From contig JAKBAC010000133.1 in NCBI GenBank assembly GCA_021809365.1, positions 1 to 9,504 on the forward strand: a stretch of DNA of 9,504 nucleotides, read 5' to 3'. This document shows, one piece after another, positions 1-4,725 of this stretch (positions are counted from its first letter, which is position 1; the number at the start of each line of letters is the position of its first letter). Source of the stretch: Planctomycetota bacterium. GTDB taxonomy: Bacteria > Planctomycetota > Phycisphaerae > WQYP01. A program made the translations under genes and the position numbers. The notes under the pieces were generated by a model, which was not told the origin of the DNA, ran no database searches, and worked only from the letters and a program-made list of their open reading frames with translations.

Positions 1-480
1 ATAGATACCGCCAAACGGCTGGTGGATCATCACTTTTGCATGGGGTAACGCATGTCGCTTGCCCTTGGTGCCGGCGGCCAGCACCACCGCACCGCCGCTC
101 ATAGCCTTGCCCACACAGAACGTGGCTACATCGCAGGTCAGAAATTTCATGGTGTCATAAATCGCCAGCGTATCATCCACTGCGCCGCCGGGGGAGTTTA
201 CATACAAATTAATATCCTGATCTTTGCGGATGGATTGCAGATACAGCAACCGCATAATCACGCCGGTGGCGGAGGCGTGATCAATTTCCCCAACCAGAAA
301 CACCACGCGGTTCTCCAGCAGCATTTCATCAACCGTCATCTGCCGCCAGCGCTGATAATCCGCAATTCGCGGGCGCATGGGCATGTGATCCGATGGCGTG
401 ACCATCTCCGGGGAAAATACCTGCTGCACCGGATTGGCAATCGGGGAGACCGGGCGACCCTGTGAATCAAAAAGCGTCAT
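1..480 (-). CDS. clpP: ATP-dependent Clp protease proteolytic subunit (5' part)
   Basis: This is the peptidase chamber subunit of a Clp protease, which degrades proteins fed to it by an AAA+ unfoldase in the cytoplasm. The 160 visible codons include the conserved core: ENRVVFLVGEI at 56-66, NLYVNSPGGAV at 91-101, LAIYDTMKF at 105-113, and KGKRHALPHAKVMIHQPFGG at 139-158. The expected nucleophile is S128 in GKAMSGGAVV and the catalytic histidine is H153; the aspartate would lie past the window edge. The residues around the serine differ from the usual AASMGA. About 40 residues precede the first core segment (RIADYQRWRQMTVDEML), a longer leader than in E. coli mature ClpP. The start at 480 has a GGAA about 9 nt upstream; ATGs at codons 25, 33 and 35 are alternatives. 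It lies 114 bp downstream of the aldo/keto reductase gene on the same strand, so co-transcription is possible. Confidence 0.93.
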   Translation of the reverse strand, partial: MTLFDSQGRPVSPIANPVQQVFSPEMVTPSDHMPMRPRIADYQRWRQMTVDEMLLENRVVFLVGEIDHASATGVIMRLLYLQSIRKDQDINLYVNSPGGAVDDTLAIYDTMKFLTCDVATFCVGKAMSGGAVVLAAGTKGKRHALPHAKVMIHQPFGGIY

Positions 481-594
481 CGTGTTTATTTCCAGTTACT
501 ATCTTATCCGTGGCCATCTACGACCGTTTCCATCATACGCGCCGGATTGGCTCTCGGCCAGTATCCTCGTCGTAATAGAGCAGTGTTGCCGCAA

Positions 595-1722
595 TCACCC
601 GCGTGCGCCTGCCAAGCCGACGGTTAGTTTATGTTCCGGCCCGGCAAATGGCAGGGTGGGAACACTTTGGCCTTTCTGGTAGCTGCTGCGCGCAATACCG
701 GAAGCGGATATGCTGCTTTTAACGTCACAGGCATGGGCGTCGGCTCCCATGCCGAAATCGCTTTCCACCAGGTCCTGAATTTCGCGCATTTCTTCGCTGG
801 TAAGTAAGGCCCCATCGCATGCGGCCACAAATTCATTGAGTTCAGCTTCCGTGGCGATATTCGGTTGCGCGCTAACGCAGGCCGGCCAGGTTAAAAGCCA
901 CTTCAAGGCCAGTTGCCCCATGGTGCAGCCGTGACGTTTTTGAATGTGCCGCAGTTTTTCAACTTTTTTCAACCCGTAGACCAGCCAGTTGCGATCGCGG
1001 AACTTACGGTGATCGGTAAAGGTTGAATCTTCCGTGTACAGGTCCTGCAAAATGCCTGAGCTGTGGGGCACGCGGCTGATAATGCCGCCGACGCCCAGTT
1101 CCTGTGCCAGTTCACAAAATTCTCTTCCGGGGTGCTGTTCCAGCATATTAAACACAGTTTGTACCGTTGCGACTTTCCAATCTTTCAATGCTACCACGCC
1201 CTCTTCCCGCCAGCCGATGGCCGGCCCTAAAGCGATCCCCCAGTGGCGGATTTTTCCCTGCTTTTGCAGGTTATTTAATGCGTCAACCAGTGCATCATTC
1301 ATCTGCGGCAGCTTGATGTTATGCGCCTGCCAGAGATCAATATAATCCGTTTGCAGCCGCTGGAGCGATTCTTCCAGAGCTTTTTGAATAAATGCCGGGG
1401 AAAAATCCTGTTTGCGTTCCTTATGGGAGCCTTCAGTCCCCGGATCGGCATAAAAGTCGTAGCCGAATTTGGTGGAGAGGATAATTTTTTCCCGCCCCGC
1501 AAAACGCAGCGTTTCCGTCATGAGCTTTTCTGCCCGGCCATTATCATAAGCGTCAGCGGTATCAAAAAAATTCACGCCCAGTTCAAACGCCCGGTTTTGT
1601 AGACGAATTCCCTCTGCCTCATCAGCCGGCCCCTTGCCCCACATAAAACTGCCGAAGATAAAATTACCAAAGGAAAGTTCGGAAACGCTAAGTTCTGTAC
1701 CCGGAATTAAACGATAACGCAT
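595..1722 (-). CDS. Aldo/keto reductase family oxidoreductase
   Basis: This is a soluble NAD(P)H-dependent reductase of the aldo/keto reductase superfamily; the substrate cannot be told from sequence. The N-terminus MRYRLIPGTELSVSELSFG is the usual beta-hairpin and first strand. The catalytic tetrad is visible: D54 and Y59 in FFDTADAYDNG, K85 in ILSTKFG, and H134 in DLWQAHN. The region QPNIATEAELNEFVAACDGALLTSEEM matches the C-terminal cofactor-binding part. At 375 residues it is longer than the usual 310-335, because of a tail after about residue 324 rich in Ser, Ala and Gly that I do not recognise. The start at 1722 is preferred over an upstream in-frame ATG at 1749 because a CAGGAG lies 9 nt before it and family members begin at this point. 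It sits 137 bp downstream of the 158-residue gene on the same strand. No strong terminator is visible on either side. Confidence 0.92.
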   Translation of the reverse strand: MRYRLIPGTELSVSELSFGNFIFGSFMWGKGPADEAEGIRLQNRAFELGVNFFDTADAYDNGRAEKLMTETLRFAGREKIILSTKFGYDFYADPGTEGSHKERKQDFSPAFIQKALEESLQRLQTDYIDLWQAHNIKLPQMNDALVDALNNLQKQGKIRHWGIALGPAIGWREEGVVALKDWKVATVQTVFNMLEQHPGREFCELAQELGVGGIISRVPHSSGILQDLYTEDSTFTDHRKFRDRNWLVYGLKKVEKLRHIQKRHGCTMGQLALKWLLTWPACVSAQPNIATEAELNEFVAACDGALLTSEEMREIQDLVESDFGMGADAHACDVKSSISASGIARSSYQKGQSVPTLPFAGPEHKLTVGLAGARG

Positions 1723-1731
1723 AACAACCAA

Positions 1732-1737
1732 CTCCTG
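1732..1737 (-). promoter_or_regulatory. Shine-Dalgarno that sets the aldo/keto reductase start
   Basis: CAGGAG on the minus strand, 9 nt before the ATG at 1722. It supports that start rather than the ATG nine codons upstream at 1749. Confidence 0.7.
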
Positions 1738-1771
1738 CATGTCGCGCACGCCTGCAGCGTGTGATCAAGTA

Positions 1772-1788
1772 GTTTAGCCGAAGTAAAC
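1772..1788 (-). other. Small hairpin with C(UUCG)G tetraloop in the intergenic gap
   Basis: On the minus strand GTTTAC-TTCG-G-C-TAAAC folds into a short stem closed by a stable C(UUCG)G tetraloop, with one bulged C. It lies between the end of the 158-residue gene (1860) and the reductase start (1722), about 50 nt upstream of the latter. A second possible stem, GCAGG/CCTGC (1789-1793 with 1802-1806), adjoins it. There is no U-tract after either stem, so I do not call a terminator. They could be a processing or leader structure, or chance. Confidence 0.3.
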
Positions 1789-1859
1789 GCAGGATTAAAC
1801 CCCTGCGGAGCGGGAGCGCAGCAGGACAGTTCGTAGGGATATGTTCCAGAAGGGATCGG

Positions 1860-2336
1860 TTATGAACCCACTGGCTCATGTGCGATTGGATGTTCGCCAT
1901 AAATCACAAAACAGAGAGAATAATTGACGAAGCGATCTACTTCGTTCCATGGAATCTGCCCGGCCTCCACCAAGCCGACATTCTTATAATTGCGGCACAA
2001 ATAACTGTCCAACTCCGCAATAGCGTCGGCCAGATCGAAATCGAATTGCTCACCTGCTGGAATAAAATGCAACATCAGGCGCGCCCGCCGGGGTTCGCAA
2101 ATACAGGTGCGGACGTGTCGTGGGGCTTTCGCACACCATTCTTTGACGTAAGCGAACATCAGATCAAGTTCCTGCTGCCACAGTTCGATACTGATGTTCA
2201 GTTGACAGGCCTCTATGAGCTGCCGTCCGGTGCGAACGAAAATATCGTTATCGGACAAATGAAATACAAAACTGCGTTCTCCATCACGCGATTCATGCAC
2301 GTGGGTGGCCTGGTTTTGAGTGGATTCTGCAGTCAT
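1860..2336 (-). CDS. Uncharacterised 158-residue protein
   Basis: I do not recognise a named family. The protein is soluble, with no signal peptide or membrane segment. A variable, polar N-terminus (1-22) is followed by a probably alpha/beta body: FVFHLSDNDIFVRTGRQLIEA (24-43, split strand/helix), an amphipathic helix ELWQQELDLMFAYVKEWC (51-67), strands near RTCICE (75-80) and ARLMLHFIPAGEQ (84-96), an acidic segment FDFDLADAIAELD (97-109), and a C-terminal segment VGLVEAGQIPWNEVDRF (119-135). Cysteines occur at 44, 67, 77, 79, 113 and 141. The start at 2336 is chosen because a GAAGG lies about 9 nt upstream; an upstream in-frame ATG at 2474 would add 46 residues (CYYWEFRKPP...) that do not look like a conserved start. 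It is the distal gene of the minus-strand cluster headed by the nuclease-like gene. Its role may be linked to that nuclease, but this is inference from order only. Confidence 0.75.
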   Translation of the reverse strand: MTAESTQNQATHVHESRDGERSFVFHLSDNDIFVRTGRQLIEACQLNISIELWQQELDLMFAYVKEWCAKAPRHVRTCICEPRRARLMLHFIPAGEQFDFDLADAIAELDSYLCRNYKNVGLVEAGQIPWNEVDRFVNYSLCFVIYGEHPIAHEPVGS

Positions 2337-2411
2337 AACCGCGACCTTCGCATACAATGGGGGCTTCCTAAATTCCCAGTAATAACATGATACTTTCTCT
2401 TCCCACGCGCC

Positions 2412-2436
2412 GCAAATCAACACGTAGCAAATCAAC
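2412..2436. repeat. Pair of 10-bp direct repeats GCAAATCAAC
   Basis: GCAAATCAAC occurs at 2412-2421 and 2427-2436, a 15-bp period, about 76-100 bp upstream of the start of the 158-residue gene. It could be a tandem binding site ahead of that gene. Two short copies can also be chance; there is no third copy. Confidence 0.3.
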
Positions 2437-2653
2437 GGCAGGCGGCATGTGAACGGGCACCGCGATAATTCCACGCCACACGGCCCTCCGGCGAAATCAT
2501 GGCGAAGCCGTTTACGGTTTCGCTTTCGACTTCAGCGTAAATCGGTAAATTGTTTCGGCACCATTCCTTAATGAGCCTCCGGCACGTCCATAGGCACCAC
2601 CTCACTTCGGGATGGGCGTCCGGCTTTAAGCGTTGTCTTAAAAATCTGAACAT
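2432..2653 (-). CDS. Doubtful small frame between two cluster genes; possible gene remnant
   Basis: The 232-bp gap between the 77-residue and 158-residue genes is mostly covered by a minus-strand frame ending at a TGA at 2432-2434. Its last part reads plausibly as protein: LIKEWCRNNLPIYAEVE, then NGFAMISPEGRVAWNYRG. No good start is visible. The nearest ATG (2653) would make it overlap the upstream gene by 86 bp, and the first possible codon after a CGGAGG is ATT. The frame is +1 relative to the 77-residue gene, so it could instead be that gene's lost C-terminal extension. The IKEWC segment followed by strand-like sequence loosely resembles VKEWC in the 158-residue protein, so a decayed paralogue is also possible. 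Existence as an expressed gene is uncertain. Confidence 0.3.
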   Translation of the reverse strand: MFRFLRQRLKPDAHPEVRWCLWTCRRLIKEWCRNNLPIYAEVESETVNGFAMISPEGRVAWNYRGARSHAACR

Positions 2654-2801
2654 CGTTTTCCCGCAGGTCGTTACCGTGGACGAGCTTGTTGAATCGCCGC
2701 ACTGCGCCATCCCTCCTGTGGAATATTTCAGCGCCGACGGCAAAACCCCGCCAGACGTTCACAACAACATACACGTCACCACTATTTTGTATTTTTTTCA
2801 T
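2568..2801 (-). CDS. Uncharacterised 77-residue protein overlapping the nuclease-like gene
   Basis: This small soluble protein has a hydrophobic strand DVYVVVNVWRGFA (9-21), then EIFHRRDGAVRRFNKLV (25-41) as a likely strand plus helix, and ENDVQIFKTTLK (48-59) as a second strand. The layout (VVV..W/G strand, EVF strand, helix, ND-V-x-F strand) recalls widespread small hypothetical proteins of accessory regions whose function is unknown; I cannot name the family. The start at 2801 has AAGGA 7 nt upstream and lies inside the preceding gene, whose stop is at 2782-2784. The 20-bp overlap suggests translational coupling and therefore production together with the nuclease-like protein. The frame stops at TAA (2568-2570), directly preceding sequence that looks coding in the +1 frame. 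Confidence 0.75.
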   Translation of the reverse strand: MKKIQNSGDVYVVVNVWRGFAVGAEIFHRRDGAVRRFNKLVHGNDLRENDVQIFKTTLKAGRPSRSEVVPMDVPEAH

Positions 2802-3711
2802 GGGATGTTCCTTGCAATAAGCGTTGATGCCAGTCAAAGACATTGGTGTATTCAAGAAAGCTGGTGCGTTCCGACAAACCGCTCTGGCGGAAGGTCGGCC
2901 GATATGCTTGCCGCGAGAAGCGATCTCGTCTTTTTTCATTCGAGACAATGTAGAACCTTGTGGTACTTGGATCGGTCAAAAGCACGTCATTGAACCGAAG
3001 CAGGCCCGAGTATATGGAGGTTGAGTGTTCCACCTCGAATAGCCCTTCAATCGCGTTGCGCCCGGCTGCAATCCAGAGTACGTCGATCTCTGAGAGGATA
3101 GATGAAATACCGTGAAAGCCGTTGGGAATATCGCCACGGAGTCCAAATGTTGGGGTAAGCGACCAATCCAGTCTCTCCACGTCCGTTTTTGGAATAAATA
3201 TATCGAATCCCTTCGCTTTTCCAATCCCCGCCAATAGCGTCTGCACCTGCGAATGCGATAAGTCCGGAAGTCTTCGCAAACGATTGGAGTTTACGCTATT
3301 GATCAGAATTTCAAGCCCGGCGAACCCGTCGAGATTGAATCTCCCCATCTTTGGAAAATAGAGCTCCCGTGTTCCTTGTCCGCTTATCAACTGCGCTTTG
3401 AACTGGCCATCAGCGGCCGGCTCGGCTTGGTGAAACAATTCTTCAAAATCCGCGTAGGGGACGAATAATGGCGAAGAACCGTCGTCCAGGAAAAAACAGA
3501 TATACGAGTTATGCCCTGCGAGTTCGCGCAGGTCAACATCTCGTAAGCCAAAAAAAGTGCTGCCGTTCGGATGAACTTTCGAGTAGCGGAAATAAATGCG
3601 GGCCAGATCATCCCCAACGCTGAACAGGGAATTGCTTCCGGCTAACTTGTGCAGTTCACCAACCTGTTCTGTCACAGATTTCAGGAGAGCGGCTTTATGC
3701 AGGTTCGGCAT
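2782..3711 (-). CDS. Restriction-endonuclease-like protein, two domains
   Basis: This 309-residue soluble protein has two recognisable parts. Residues about 29-135 hold ARIYFRYSKVH (37-47), STFFGLRDVDLRELAGH (51-67), YICFFLDDGSSPLFVPYADFE (70-90, two segments) and DGQFKAQ (101-107); this looks like a targeting or accessory domain I have seen at the front of uncharacterised restriction-type proteins. Residues about 150-295 hold LSHSQVQTLLAGIGKAKGFD, IPKTD (173-177), IDVLW (209-213), FEVEHSTSIYSGLLRF (225-240), FYIVSNEKRRDRF (253-265) and YRPTF (270-274). The D210 and E226-x-E228 arrangement resembles a PD-(D/E)XK core, but the usual lysine is not in its canonical place, so nuclease activity is inferred. 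The start at 3711 has a perfect GGAGG 7 nt upstream (3719-3723). It heads the minus-strand cluster and is divergent from the HNH gene. No methyltransferase accompanies it. Confidence 0.88.
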   Translation of the reverse strand: MPNLHKAALLKSVTEQVGELHKLAGSNSLFSVGDDLARIYFRYSKVHPNGSTFFGLRDVDLRELAGHNSYICFFLDDGSSPLFVPYADFEELFHQAEPAADGQFKAQLISGQGTRELYFPKMGRFNLDGFAGLEILINSVNSNRLRRLPDLSHSQVQTLLAGIGKAKGFDIFIPKTDVERLDWSLTPTFGLRGDIPNGFHGISSILSEIDVLWIAAGRNAIEGLFEVEHSTSIYSGLLRFNDVLLTDPSTTRFYIVSNEKRRDRFSRQAYRPTFRQSGLSERTSFLEYTNVFDWHQRLLQGTSHEKNTK

Positions 3712-3795
3712 TAGGTAACCTCCAGTGCTTCGGCTAGGATCACAGCAACCGAGTAAAATTCTACCGCACCACCGCGTTCCGCGACACCTTATTGG

Positions 3796-3801
3796 TATAA
3801 T
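3796..3801 (+). promoter_or_regulatory. Extended -10 promoter candidate for the HNH gene
   Basis: TATAAT at 3796-3801 is preceded by TGG (3793-3795), giving a perfect extended -10 element (TGnTATAAT). There is no good -35 box at 16-18 bp, as is common for extended -10 promoters. Transcription would begin near 3808 and leave a leader of about 60 nt before the ATG at 3870. On the other strand, TAGAAT at 3758-3763 is a weak -10 candidate for the divergent nuclease-like gene. Confidence 0.5.
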
Positions 3802-3853
3802 GTGCCGTTAGCACAGTAGATTTTGATCTGGAACGATGGCTCTGGATGATTTT

Positions 3854-3859
3854 AAGGAA
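3854..3859 (+). promoter_or_regulatory. Shine-Dalgarno that sets the HNH gene start
   Basis: AAGGAA lies 10 nt before the ATG at 3870. It is too close to the ATG at 3861 and lies downstream of the ATG at 3846, so it supports the 3870 start among the three in-frame candidates. Confidence 0.5.
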
Positions 3860-3869
3860 AATGTTGCCT

Positions 3870-4595
3870 ATGAAATGGCGAGATGTAGTGCTTAACGCTT
3901 TGCGGCGGTTCAGTGTGCGCCACGGAACGCGAATGGTTGATCGCCAAGGTTTTCTCGCCGAAGAACGCGATGCCATGATTGTTGAGGCGGCCAGTCTCGG
4001 CAATACTCCAGATCAAACTGTCAGCAGAGTTATGCAGGAGCTGCGCGAGGAGCAACTCATCGAATTTCTTGGCAATGGAAAATATTTGCTTCTGGACGCT
4101 CCATTGCAGGCGGAGACGGAGGACCTCCCGGATGAAGCTATTGATCTTGCAATCAAGCACGGCAAACTGAGGCTTGGCGATATCCACGCGGATAACTTTG
4201 TTGCTTTAAGACGCTGTCGTAAGGGACAGGATCGAATCAGAGTGCGGACGCTGGAAAACTATCAAGGTTGCTGTGCGCTTTGCGACGTGCAGGAGCAGGG
4301 TTTCCTTCGGGCAGCGCATATTGCGCGCTGGGCGGACAATGTGGAAGCCCGAGCTGATCTGCATAATGTGATCAGTATGTGCCTGATCCATGATGCACTT
4401 TTTGAACAAGGTTATTTTGTCCTGATGGATGACAACCGGGTATTGGTTAAGGCTTCTGCAAGCCAGACATTATCCGTCGTCTTGACACAGCACACGCAAT
4501 TTCGACCGCCGACAGAAATTCAGCCCGGACCGCAGTTTCTCAGGCAACACCGAGATCGAGTTAACTTTCAGTTGAAATCGTATACGTCGCCATAA
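3870..4595 (+). CDS. Winged-helix plus HNH endonuclease
   Basis: This 241-residue protein is predicted to cut DNA. The N-terminal part (1-75) is a winged helix: MKWRDVVLNAL, a recognition region GNTPDQTVSRVMQELRE (44-60), then the wing LIEFLGNGKYLLL (63-75). The pattern QxLRxxxxxEFLGxGxYxLL is also the style of the DpnI/Dam-replacing C-terminal winged helix, which in DpnI reads methylated adenine. The C-terminal part (about 125-195) is an HNH_2-type nuclease: CCALC (133-137), AAHIARW (148-154), DLHNVISMCLIHDALFEQGYF (163-183 in sequence). The three key residues are H150, N166 and H174, all present; C134, C137 and C171 could support a zinc site. Upstream in-frame ATGs at 3846 and 3861 are possible but less well placed. 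It is divergent from the nuclease-like gene and convergent with gyrA. A short T-rich stretch at 4620-4630 follows the stop without a convincing stem. Substrate and methyl-dependence are inference. Confidence 0.9.
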   Translation: MKWRDVVLNALRRFSVRHGTRMVDRQGFLAEERDAMIVEAASLGNTPDQTVSRVMQELREEQLIEFLGNGKYLLLDAPLQAETEDLPDEAIDLAIKHGKLRLGDIHADNFVALRRCRKGQDRIRVRTLENYQGCCALCDVQEQGFLRAAHIARWADNVEARADLHNVISMCLIHDALFEQGYFVLMDDNRVLVKASASQTLSVVLTQHTQFRPPTEIQPGPQFLRQHRDRVNFQLKSYTSP

Positions 4596-4725
4596 TTTGT
4601 CCTGTTCCGGTGCGCATCGTTTTTTGCTTTTAGCGGCAATGCGCCGCCGCTGAAGCCGAAAGCGTTTCAGGCGCAGCCGACAGGCCACAACATTCGCAAG
4701 CAGTCGCACGCGGGCGGGCTTTAAC

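Noticed and set aside
52..465. Plus-strand open frame of 137 codons at the left edge
   Set aside because: It is antisense to clpP, whose reading frame has unmistakable ClpP motifs.
1723..1749. Upstream ATG of the aldo/keto reductase
   Set aside because: The nine extra residues are not family-like, and the CAGGAG falls inside them at a good distance from the second ATG.
1878..2390. Plus-strand open frame of 170 codons opposite the 158-residue gene
   Set aside because: It has no ribosome-binding site, and the opposite frame shows a better ribosome-binding site, protein-like composition and operon context.
2782..4595. Classical type II restriction-modification system
   Set aside because: No methyltransferase motifs (such as DPPY or PCQ with FxGxG) appear in any reading in the block, so only nuclease-type proteins can be claimed.
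4596..4725. Rho-independent terminator between the HNH gene and gyrA
   Set aside because: There is a six-T run at 4620-4625, but the preceding sequence forms no convincing stem; pairs around 4650-4680 need bulges and lack a T-tract.
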